Origin: Ruminococcus sp. UBA3800
GTDB taxonomy: Bacteria; Bacillota; Clostridia; Oscillospirales; Ruminococcaceae
Direction: 5' to 3'
NCBI GenBank assembly: GCA_002368715.1
Contig: DFEO01000136.1
Span: forward strand, 1-7,774
Length of the DNA: 7,774 nt
In this document: positions 1 through 5,397 of the stretch, piece after piece
Numbering within the stretch: the stretch's first letter is position 1
Layout of the letters: the number at the start of each line of letters is the position of its first letter
Notes under the pieces: model-generated
Seen by the model: the letters and a program-made list of their open reading frames with translations, nothing else
What the model was told of the DNA's origin: nothing
The model's database searches: none
Translations under genes and position numbers: made by a program

Positions 1-737
1 AGGATAACGTTACTATGCAGATAGACACAGTCGTTTTCTTCCAGATAACGAATGCTATGCAGTTTGCATACGGTGTTGAAAGACCTATATCCGCTATCGA
101 GAACCTTACAGCCACCACGCTTCGTAACATCGTCGGTGACCTTGATCTCGAAGCAACACTTACATCAAGAGATATAATCAATACCAAGATCACAGCTATC
201 CTCGATGAGGCAACAGACCGCTGGGGGATCAAGGTACAGAGAGTCGAGCTTAAAAACATCATCCCGCCACGTGAGATCCAGGATGCCATGGAAAAGCAGA
301 TGAAGGCGGATCGTGAAAGACGTGAGAAGGTCATCCAGGCAGAGGCTGAGAAGAAATCTCAGGTGCTCGTTGCAGAGGGTGAGAAGGAGTCGAAGATCCT
401 GAAGGCACAGGCCGAGAAGGAGTCTCAGATCCTTGCAGCAGAGGCAGAGAAGCAGTCGATGATCCTCAGAGCAGACGCTGTCAAGCAGCAGAAGATGCTT
501 GAGGCAGAAGGTGAGGCTCAGGCTATCCAGATGGTGCAGCAGGCACTTGCAGAAAGTATCGAGAAGCTTAACAGTGCTAATCCTAACGATCAGGTGCTCA
601 AGCTCAAGAGCCTGGAAGCATTCCAGAAGGCAGCTGACGGCAGAGCAACAAAGATCATCATCCCGAGCGAGATCCAGGGTCTTGCAGGACTTGTTGCAGG
701 TGTCAAGGAAGCAGCTAACGACAAGAATATCCAGTGA
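1..737 (+). CDS. SPFH/band-7 (stomatin-like) membrane-associated protein, 5' end missing
   Basis: The open frame is already running at the left edge (codons from base 3 read D-N-V-T-M-Q-I-D), so the ATG at 15 is internal and the N-terminal membrane anchor and first part of the SPFH domain lie outside the window. What remains shows the family core: DTVVFFQITN, a 'YGVERPISAIENLTATTLRN' type segment, GDLDLEATLTSRD, and WGIKVQRVELKNIIPP. After it comes a charged Glu/Lys/Ala coiled coil built of 11-residue units (roughly residues 109-174 counted from the ATG at 15), then a short C-terminal tail with IIIPSEIQGLAGL. Proteins of this family assemble into oligomeric cages or scaffolds in the cytoplasmic membrane and often work with an NfeD-like partner; no NfeD gene is visible here because the upstream side is cut off. 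Family assignment is firm; the exact cellular role is unknown. It stops at TGA 735-737 and is followed by a hairpin. Confidence 0.93.
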   Translation, partial: DNVTMQIDTVVFFQITNAMQFAYGVERPISAIENLTATTLRNIVGDLDLEATLTSRDIINTKITAILDEATDRWGIKVQRVELKNIIPPREIQDAMEKQMKADRERREKVIQAEAEKKSQVLVAEGEKESKILKAQAEKESQILAAEAEKQSMILRADAVKQQKMLEAEGEAQAIQMVQQALAESIEKLNSANPNDQVLKLKSLEAFQKAADGRATKIIIPSEIQGLAGLVAGVKEAANDKNIQ

Positions 738-748
738 TTTAAAACTAA

Positions 749-787
749 GAGCCATAGCTTTGAAAGAGAAACTATGGCTCATTTGTT
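749..787 (+). terminator. Hairpin terminator after the SPFH gene
   Basis: A perfect 9-bp inverted repeat, GAGCCATAG (749-757) with CTATGGCTC (772-780), has a 14-nt loop and is followed by ATTTGTTT. It lies 11 nt after the SPFH stop codon. The T tract is interrupted, so termination may be moderate. Confidence 0.7.
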
Positions 788-790
788 TGC

Positions 791-829
791 ATATAAAAGC
801 GGCAGGAACGGTTTTGTTACCTGCCGCTT
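791..829 (-). terminator. Intrinsic terminator of the dockerin-protein gene
   Basis: A perfect 10-bp stem, AAGCGGCAGG (797-806) with CCTGCCGCTT (820-829), encloses a 13-nt loop. Read on the minus strand it begins 4 nt after the stop codon of the dockerin gene and ends in TTTTATAT, so it fits a terminator for that gene. On the plus strand no T run follows it. Confidence 0.8.
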
Positions 830-833
830 GGTC

Positions 834-2696
834 TTAATCCCAGAAATTCTTTGTGTGCTTTAGCTGCGCCTTCATATCGCTGATATCCTGAGTGTTGTAT
901 CTGCCGTCGCCGTTGATATCCGCACACTTCAGTGCGTAGTCACTGAGGATCGCTGTTTTCTTCAAATGCTTTTTCAACAATGTGATATCGCCTGTATTCA
1001 GCCCGTTCGCACCGTCGATGTCGCCCGGAAGATGAAGCTCAAAGGTAAGCTCCTCGGTTATCTCGCAGCCCTCGACAGTGATGTTGTAGGTCCTTGTTAC
1101 AAAGCCCTGAGCGCTGAGGACCAGAGTATATTCGCCGTCTGCAAGCTTTGGCAGGACAAACTGTCCGTTCTCAGCTGTTATATCGGTGCTCTCGCTGCCG
1201 TCTGAGATAGAAACCGTTATCTCACGCTCCAGATACTTTGCATCCTTAGCTTTCAGCTCAACAGGATAAGAAACAGTGAGCTCGTCAACATAGTTGTCCT
1301 TAAAGCTATACTCGCATCTGCTGCACTGGTGGAGCGTGTAGCCCTTTTCGGAGGCTGTCGGTGCAACTACGGTCTCGGTAAGATCGTGGCCGAGCGCCTG
1401 CGTTTCGCTGTCGGTGTATGTATCTGAGCACTCCGAGCAGGTATGAGTCGTATATCCGCCCTCGGTGCAGGTCGGTTCGGTCACGACTGCGTTATAGCTG
1501 TGTCCCTTTGCCTCGATAGGTGCCGTTTCGGTGTAGTCACACCTTGTACACTTTCTTGACTTCTCACCGAGTTCGGTGCATTTCGGTTCGGTCACCGTTA
1601 CCCATTCATTCGGCATATCGTGGCCGAGCGCCTGCGTTTCGCTGTCGGTGTATGTATCTGAGCACTCCGAGCAGGTATGAGTCGTATATCCGCCCTCGGT
1701 GCAGGTCGGTTCGGTCACCACTGCGTTATAGCTGTGTCCCTTTGCCTCGATAGGTGCCGTTTCGGTGTAGTCACACCTTGTACACTTTCTTGACTTCTCA
1801 CCGGGTTCGGTGCATTTCGGTTCGGTCACCGTTCTCCATTCATTCGGCATATCGTGGCCGAGCGCCTGCGTTTCGCTGTCGGTGTATGTATCTGAGCAGA
1901 CGGTGCAGACGTGTTTTGTATATCCGCCCTCGGTGCAGGTGGGAGGCACGACTGTCGCTTCATAGTTATGTGTGTGGTCAACAATGCTTACGACTCCGGA
2001 TTTTATAACTGGAACAACGCCCTTGAATCTGTTGTCAAGCCCCGTGTTGATCTTTGTGCAGAAGCTGTTGTCAGATACCAGCGCTCCGACACAGTATTCT
2101 CCCACAGCATCTTCGCTGATAGTGCAGGAGAACTTTACCAGCTCTGTCTCGCTTATGGGTGTCGAGGCGATATTGCTCATATCGGATGCCAGCGACAGCC
2201 AGCACAGAGCCGAGCCCTCGGAGCCCTTATCGGGAACGTTCGGATCAAAGTCCATCATAAGCTCCTCCGTCAGACCGGGCAGGGGAGTAAAGCCAAGATC
2301 AGGACTTGTCTTGTCCGAAACAAAGGTCAGACCTTCGGGGATATCAGGGTAAACGCTCATTCCCGATACACCCAGCGTGTTCGTCACTTTAAGCGAGACC
2401 GTGAACGTTACCGTGTCGCCCGGAGAGGCAACGGTCTTGTCGGGCGTAAAATAGAGAATGACCCCACTGTTTGCATTATTATTACCGCTGACCACACGGT
2501 ACTGTGTTTCACCGCATTCGGAGCACACACGCTGTTCTTTCGATGCGTCATCAGTGCTCACCGCCCAGCTGCCAAAGCTGTGTTCGCCGCTGCAGCCGTC
2601 AACAGCAAAGCCATTGAGCACAGCCGTCGGCAGATAAGCTCCGCTTTGTCCGATAAGAGCCAGAGCCGTCAAAAATCCCAATATCTTCTTCTTCAT
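834..2696 (-). CDS. Secreted dockerin protein with cohesin-like domain and His/Cys repeats
   Basis: This 620-residue protein has no recognised catalytic domain. Residues 1 to about 31 form a Sec signal peptide (MKKK, hydrophobic core, Ala-rich end). Residues 35-69 hold a degenerate His/Cys unit ending in CSEC. Residues 77-240 resemble a cohesin-type beta sandwich (SPGDTVTFTVSLKV; later a 'VKFSCTISEDAVGEY' strand pair). Residues 243-472 are five His/Cys units of 38-40 residues plus one degenerate unit, each beginning at a GH and, in the five intact units, carrying C-x9-C-x2-C. Residues about 474-556 look like a carboxypeptidase-regulatory-type beta domain (GQFVLPKLADGEYTLVLSAQG). Residues 558-620 are a type I dockerin with two calcium-loop/helix repeats (D559 to D570 and D593 to D604). 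Dockerins bind cohesins of cellulosome scaffoldins, so the protein is probably exported and attached to a surface complex. The start at 2696 has a weak GGCGGTG ribosome site 5 nt upstream and a good promoter. It is divergent from the CotH-like gene. Domain calls for the dockerin and signal peptide are firm; the cohesin-like call is moderate. Confidence 0.9.
   Translation of the reverse strand: MKKKILGFLTALALIGQSGAYLPTAVLNGFAVDGCSGEHSFGSWAVSTDDASKEQRVCSECGETQYRVVSGNNNANSGVILYFTPDKTVASPGDTVTFTVSLKVTNTLGVSGMSVYPDIPEGLTFVSDKTSPDLGFTPLPGLTEELMMDFDPNVPDKGSEGSALCWLSLASDMSNIASTPISETELVKFSCTISEDAVGEYCVGALVSDNSFCTKINTGLDNRFKGVVPVIKSGVVSIVDHTHNYEATVVPPTCTEGGYTKHVCTVCSDTYTDSETQALGHDMPNEWRTVTEPKCTEPGEKSRKCTRCDYTETAPIEAKGHSYNAVVTEPTCTEGGYTTHTCSECSDTYTDSETQALGHDMPNEWVTVTEPKCTELGEKSRKCTRCDYTETAPIEAKGHSYNAVVTEPTCTEGGYTTHTCSECSDTYTDSETQALGHDLTETVVAPTASEKGYTLHQCSRCEYSFKDNYVDELTVSYPVELKAKDAKYLEREITVSISDGSESTDITAENGQFVLPKLADGEYTLVLSAQGFVTRTYNITVEGCEITEELTFELHLPGDIDGANGLNTGDITLLKKHLKKTAILSDYALKCADINGDGRYNTQDISDMKAQLKHTKNFWD
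846..1025 (-). other. Type I dockerin module (coding segment)
   Basis: Encodes residues 558-617. The first loop reads DIDGANGLNTGD, with Ala563 where calcium loops normally have Asp/Asn at position 5. The second reads DINGDGRYNTQD and keeps all canonical ligands (D593, N595, D597, N601, D604). Each loop is followed by an amphipathic helix (ITLLKKHLKK and ISDMKAQLKH). Positions 10-11 of the loops, which usually govern cohesin choice, are Thr-Gly and Thr-Gln. Confidence 0.9.
1383..1898 (-). repeat. 234-bp tandem repeat, two full copies plus a 44-bp partial copy
   Basis: Copy 1 (1387-1620) and copy 2 (1621-1854) differ at only four positions by direct comparison. A third partial copy continues without mismatch from 1855 to 1898 and then diverges. 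The shared ATCG just before copy 1 extends the tract to 1383. One period equals 78 codons, that is one pair of His/Cys units (38 + 40 residues). Of the four differences one is synonymous (GTC/GTG, Val), two change one codon (Val/Arg), and one changes Leu/Pro. The array keeps the reading frame. Confidence 0.97.
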
Positions 2697-2743
2697 ATAA
2701 ACACCGCCATATATAATTTATTTCGGTAGATCTTAACCTATTA

Positions 2744-2772
2744 AATATAACACATTTTTTTGTTTTATTCAA
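2744..2772 (-). promoter_or_regulatory. Sigma-A type promoter of the dockerin-protein gene
   Basis: On the minus strand a -35 box TTGAAT (2772-2767) is separated by exactly 17 nt from a -10 box TATATT (2749-2744), which is preceded by TG one base upstream (extended -10). The spacer is A-rich. The predicted transcript would start near 2737 and have about 40 nt of leader before the ATG at 2696. Confidence 0.75.
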
Positions 2773-2960
2773 CTGTTTTTTCTGAACATCCCGTCCTTTC
2801 GTCGTTTTTTACAAACCCTGCTCTGCGTTTTTGGTGATAAAACTCCCGTTTGCTGAGACAGGGCTTACCGTGGCCGGGTTTTATAAAGGGACGGATCTGT
2901 CTTTTGGTTCAATGTTATTTAAATGAAGCTGATGTATCATAAAGAAAATATGCTTATATA

Positions 2961-2978
2961 ACAGGAAATACATCCTGT
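2961..2978 (+). promoter_or_regulatory. Inverted repeat just upstream of the CotH-like gene
   Basis: ACAGGA (2961-2966) and TCCTGT (2973-2978) form a perfect 6-bp inverted repeat around 6 nt, ending 3 nt before the ribosome binding site GGAGGTG. It could be a regulator binding site, since it overlaps a possible -10 element, or a small leader hairpin. Function is inference. Confidence 0.4.
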
Positions 2979-2981
2979 GTT

Positions 2982-2988
2982 GGAGGTG
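2982..2988 (+). promoter_or_regulatory. Ribosome binding site of the CotH-like gene
   Basis: GGAGGTG lies 5 nt before ATG 2994 and is a near-perfect Shine-Dalgarno sequence. It fixes the start and supports the lipoprotein signal peptide that directly follows. Confidence 0.9.
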
Positions 2989-2993
2989 TTGAT

Positions 2994-4682
2994 ATGAGAT
3001 CGTTAAAGATGATCGGCGCACTGGTCTGCGCTGTGCTCGTTTTCTGTTCCTGCACACAGAACGCTGACAGCACTTCAGATGAAACAGGCAGCACTGTTTC
3101 ATCACAGACCGAGACATCAGGTAATGACGTGAAGAAGAGCAGCAGCGCTGCCGCATCCGACCCTGAAAAACAGAACGAGCCTGAAAAACAACAGGCTGAG
3201 CCCGTGCAGAACGACGGCAGCTGTGATGTTGAGGGCGCAGGCGAAGGGATAGCACTTGTTTCTATACAGACAAAGGACACGAGCAAGGACGCTATCAAGT
3301 TTGCGACCGAGCCTGTTGCGGAGCACGTTTCAAAGTCCAGAGCTTCGTGGGACTGGAGCTACAAGGTGCCTGATGTGCCATATTATGAAGCGTGTACCGT
3401 GACCGTGAAGGATGCCGATGGAAACACTGTGATAGACGGGGCTGATGCTGATGTCAAGGTTCGTGGCAACTGGACCACGATGTATGACAAAAAGCCGTTT
3501 CGCATCAAATTCAATGAAAAGCAGAGTATGCTCGGGCTTAATGACGGCGCCGAGATGAAAAACTGGCTCCTGCTGGGAGAGTATAAGGATTTCTCTATGC
3601 TCAGAAACAAGGCTGCGTTTGATATAGCAGAGGACATCCTTGGGGCAGACGGCTATTATTCGTCAGACTGTGAATTTGTGGAGGTCGTTATAAACGGCAG
3701 ATACTGGGGAGTATATCTGCTTGCCGAGCAGCAGCAGATAAACAAAAACAGAGTTGATATCACCGAAGCCGAGGAAAACTATGAGGGAACCGATATCGGT
3801 TATTTTATGGAATTCGACGGCTATTATGTCAACGAGGAAAAGCTCCAACAGTTCTATGTCAGCTACAACGGCAATGCGCCCTTGGTGCCTTATGACGGCA
3901 AGGGCGGCAGCGGCAAGACGATAGAGTGCCTGCGGGGCGGCTCGGGTGATGTGGGAATAACGATAAAGAGCGATATCTATTCTCAGGAGCAGCACGATTT
4001 TATAGCAAACTATGTGAACAATGTCTATAAGATCCTTTATGAGGCAGCATATAATGACAAGGCTTTCGTTTTTGATGATGACTACAATGAGATAACCGAA
4101 ACCACCGAGATAACTCCGAGAGAAGCAGTGGAGGCAGTTATAGATGTACAGTCACTTGTGGACTCCTACATCCTCTGCGAGATAGCCTGCGATGCGGATA
4201 TCTACTGGTCAAGCTTCTTTATGGATGTTGATTTTGGTGAGGGCGGAAACAAGAAGCTCACCTTTGAAGCTCCATGGGACTTTGACTCTGCGCTCGGGAA
4301 CAAGAACCGCTGTGCAAGCGGTGAGGGCTTTTATGCTGCAAATATCGTCAAGGATGTAAACGACCAGTATAAGACGATAAATCCCTGGCTGGCTGTCCTG
4401 CTCAAAGCCGACTGGTATGAGCAGCTTGTGAAGGAGCGCTTTGCCAAAGCTTACGATGACGGAGTGTTCGACAGGGTGATCGAAGAGCTGACAACGGTAT
4501 CTCAGACTTATGAGGAAGCCTTTACAAGAAACTATGAACGCTGGGACAATATACGAAACAATGGAGCGGCAAACGAGCTTTGCGCTGCTGCAAAGCGCTG
4601 CAAGACCCAGATGGAGGCCGCCGAGTATCTTGCAAGCTGGCTCACCACTAGGATAGCCTTCCTGCATGAAGCCTGGAAATAA
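2994..4682 (+). CDS. CotH-family (spore-coat kinase-like) lipoprotein
   Basis: The 562-residue protein starts with a lipoprotein signal peptide: hydrophobic core and Cys20 within FCSC, an imperfect lipobox with Ser at -1. Residues 21 to about 85 form a Ser/Thr/Glu/Gln-rich linker. The rest carries the CotH-family landmarks in order: VRGNW (156-160) followed by the basic KKPFRIKF (166-173), NWLLLGEYKD and SMLRN (190-205), INGRYWGVYLLAE (233-245), and WDFDSALGN (428-436). In characterised CotH proteins the corresponding Lys/Arg and Asp residues serve ATP and Mg binding; Bacillus CotH phosphorylates the coat proteins CotB and CotG. I infer that this one is anchored outside the cytoplasmic membrane and is a protein kinase or a derivative. 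It is divergent from the secreted dockerin gene and followed by a strong terminator, so it is probably monocistronic. Substrate and nucleotide source outside the cell are unknown. Family confidence is high, activity moderate. Confidence 0.92.
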   Translation: MRSLKMIGALVCAVLVFCSCTQNADSTSDETGSTVSSQTETSGNDVKKSSSAAASDPEKQNEPEKQQAEPVQNDGSCDVEGAGEGIALVSIQTKDTSKDAIKFATEPVAEHVSKSRASWDWSYKVPDVPYYEACTVTVKDADGNTVIDGADADVKVRGNWTTMYDKKPFRIKFNEKQSMLGLNDGAEMKNWLLLGEYKDFSMLRNKAAFDIAEDILGADGYYSSDCEFVEVVINGRYWGVYLLAEQQQINKNRVDITEAEENYEGTDIGYFMEFDGYYVNEEKLQQFYVSYNGNAPLVPYDGKGGSGKTIECLRGGSGDVGITIKSDIYSQEQHDFIANYVNNVYKILYEAAYNDKAFVFDDDYNEITETTEITPREAVEAVIDVQSLVDSYILCEIACDADIYWSSFFMDVDFGEGGNKKLTFEAPWDFDSALGNKNRCASGEGFYAANIVKDVNDQYKTINPWLAVLLKADWYEQLVKERFAKAYDDGVFDRVIEELTTVSQTYEEAFTRNYERWDNIRNNGAANELCAAAKRCKTQMEAAEYLASWLTTRIAFLHEAWK

Positions 4683-4695
4683 AACAGCATAGCAT

Positions 4696-4729
4696 AAGAC
4701 CCGGACAAAGCGTTTTCCGGGTCTTTTTT
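4696..4729 (+). terminator. Intrinsic terminator of the CotH-like gene
   Basis: A perfect 10-bp stem, AAGACCCGGA (4696-4705) with TCCGGGTCTT (4716-4725), has a 10-nt loop and runs into six Ts (4724-4729). It sits 13 nt after the stop codon. Confidence 0.95.
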
Positions 4730-4747
4730 GTGATTTTTTTTCAAAGC

Positions 4748-4799
4748 GGAATAATTTGCCTGGTTTGGGGAATAATCCAAACAGAGACGCAGAAGCGTC
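4748..4799 (+). promoter_or_regulatory. Leader/promoter region of the small coat genes with direct repeat and two hairpins
   Basis: GGAATAAT occurs twice, at 4748-4755 and 4769-4776, exactly 21 nt apart (about two helical turns). The second copy forms the loop of a 6-bp hairpin GTTTGG (4763-4768)/CCAAAC (4777-4782). A second hairpin, GACGC (4786-4790)/GCGTC (4795-4799) with loop AGAA, follows and ends 5 nt before the ribosome site. I do not see a standard sigma-A promoter here, which would fit a sporulation sigma factor or another activator, but this is inference. Confidence 0.4.
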
Positions 4800-4804
4800 C
4801 GAAA

Positions 4805-4811
4805 AAGGAGG
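4805..4811 (+). promoter_or_regulatory. Ribosome binding site deciding the start at 4819
   Basis: AAGGAGG is followed by ATG codons at 4813 and 4819 in the same frame. The first is only 1 nt away, too close to be used, while the second is 7 nt away, so the start is placed at 4819. Confidence 0.85.
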
Positions 4812-4818
4812 AATGACA

Positions 4819-4992
4819 ATGACAAGCAAGGAACTTCTCTATATCGGTGATTCGCTCGGGCATGAGAAATACTTTATCACTCAGTGCGAGCAGCTCCAAA
4901 ACGAGCTGCAAGATCAGGCTCTCAGGGAGCTTGCAGGCTCGATGGCAGAAAAACACCGCCGTATCTACTCGGATCTTTACGGTTTGCTTTGA
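4819..4992 (+). CDS. Small CotF-type spore-coat-like protein (57 aa)
   Basis: The product is 57 residues, beginning MTSKELLYIGDSLGHEK and ending IYSDLYGLL. It is a charged, helix-forming protein with no signal peptide or membrane segment. The pattern (KELLY-x2-D-x-L-x-HEK near the start, a central Gln/Glu-rich helix, then EKHRRIY) matches the small Clostridial proteins annotated as spore coat proteins related to the CotF family, which form a ferritin-like helical bundle. The upstream in-frame extension to 4756 has no ribosome site and is not used. The next gene starts 20 nt later and the two probably share a transcript and a partner relationship. I assign the family from memory of such pairs, so the coat role in this organism is inference. 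Confidence 0.78.
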   Translation: MTSKELLYIGDSLGHEKYFITQCEQLQNELQDQALRELAGSMAEKHRRIYSDLYGLL

Positions 4993-5012
4993 ACAAGGAA
5001 AGGAATGATGAT

Positions 5013-5252
5013 ATGAACGATCAGCAGCTTATGGAAAATATGCTTATGCTGGAAAAGGGCGTGTGCGACCTTTATCTTCATGCAACGATCGAGGCCAGCG
5101 GCGACGATGTGAGAGGACGCTTTGCGACAGCTCTCAACAGTTCGCTTTCCATGCAGGATGAGATCTATTCAAAAATGAGCGAAAAAGGCTGGTACAAAAA
5201 TGACGTTGCCGAACAGGAAAAAGTATCTCAGCTAAAGCAGCAGTTTTGCTGA
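5013..5252 (+). CDS. CotF-type spore-coat-like protein (79 aa)
   Basis: The product is 79 residues. Its start at 5013 has AAAGGA 8 nt upstream. The sequence MENMLMLEKGVCDLYLHATIEAS, then FATALNSSLSMQDEIYSKMSEKGWY, is the typical signature of CotF-family spore-coat proteins in Clostridia: a 'KGVCDLYLHGTIES' type helix, an ALNxSLxMQDxIYxKM helix and a final 'KGWY' before a short Gln-rich tail. It is cytoplasmic or spore-associated, with no export signal. It is the second gene of a two-gene unit, the first being the 57-residue relative, and a strong terminator follows. Such pairs are common in Clostridia, including some not known to make spores. No structural partner can be named from the sequence. 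Confidence 0.85.
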   Translation: MNDQQLMENMLMLEKGVCDLYLHATIEASGDDVRGRFATALNSSLSMQDEIYSKMSEKGWYKNDVAEQEKVSQLKQQFC

Positions 5253-5275
5253 ACCGATAAACTGTAATTGTTTTG

Positions 5276-5315
5276 AGCCGTGCTCCGAAGGATCTGTTTC
5301 GGGGCACGGCTTTTT
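5276..5315 (+). terminator. Strong intrinsic terminator of the small coat genes
   Basis: A 14-bp stem (5276-5289 with 5298-5311) contains one G-U pair (T5284 with G5303) and an 8-nt loop, and is followed by a run of Ts to 5315. It sits 23 nt after the second stop codon. Confidence 0.95.
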
Positions 5316-5335
5316 GCTTTTATTGAGCATACCTA

Positions 5336-5364
5336 TTGCATTTGACCGAAAAGGGATGTATAAT
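5336..5364 (+). promoter_or_regulatory. Promoter of the YibE/F gene pair
   Basis: A perfect TATAAT (5359-5364) lies 17 nt after a weak -35, TTGCAT (5336-5341). A TTGACC at 5342-5347 is a better -35 in itself but lies only 11 nt from the -10 and is unlikely to be used with it. The leader would be about 27 nt before ATG 5398. Confidence 0.6.
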
Positions 5365-5397
5365 AAATAAAGACAGAACCAAACTAGGGTGGTGTGT

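Larger units (their letters stand above)
2697..2993. other. Divergent intergenic region between dockerin and CotH-like genes
   Basis: This 297-bp region holds the minus-strand promoter (2744-2772), a T-rich stretch, a possible bulged helix (2816-2863) and an inverted repeat (2961-2978) before the plus-strand ribosome site. No coding frame is convincing in it. I see no clear sigma-A promoter for the plus-strand gene; TATAAC at 2957-2962 could be a -10 but has no good -35 at 16-18 nt. Confidence 0.6.

Noticed and set aside
165..782. A 205-codon minus-strand open frame opposite the SPFH gene.
   Set aside because: Its Leu/Cys-rich repeats are the complement of the 33-base coiled-coil repeats. 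It runs through the terminator hairpin and is a shadow.
1383..1898. Possibility that the repeated block is a CRISPR array or mobile element.
   Set aside because: Units are 234 bp with no unique spacers, keep frame within a coding gene and encode a repeated protein motif, so they are protein repeats.
1911..2729. A 272-codon plus-strand open frame opposite the dockerin-protein gene.
   Set aside because: It is antisense to a gene with signal peptide, repeats and a dockerin. Its translation is Arg/His/Cys-rich without domain features and it has no ribosome site of note.
3897..3920. GKGGSGKT (residues 302-309 of the CotH-like protein) matches the Walker A pattern G-x4-GK[T].
   Set aside because: It sits in a Gly-rich loop of an exported CotH-family protein, with no Walker B or P-loop fold around it. 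CotH nucleotide binding does not use a P-loop, so the match is taken as chance.
4756..4818. Upstream extension of the 57-residue coat-like protein to ATG 4756.
   Set aside because: There is no ribosome site before 4756, the segment contains the two leader hairpins and the true ribosome site, and the protein family begins at the MTSKELL point.
4209..4829. A 206-codon minus-strand open frame across the end of the CotH-like gene and its terminator.
   Set aside because: It reads through a strong terminator stem and overlaps the real coat-gene start. No recognisable domain.
4884..5012. Upstream extension of the 79-residue coat-like protein.
   Set aside because: It overlaps the preceding gene in another frame, and its translation (Arg/Ala-rich) does not fit the family, which starts at MNDQQLMENML.
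5342..5364. TTGACC plus TATAAT as the promoter of the YibE/F pair.
   Set aside because: The gap is only 11 nt, too short for sigma-A; TTGCAT at 17 nt is the better paired -35.
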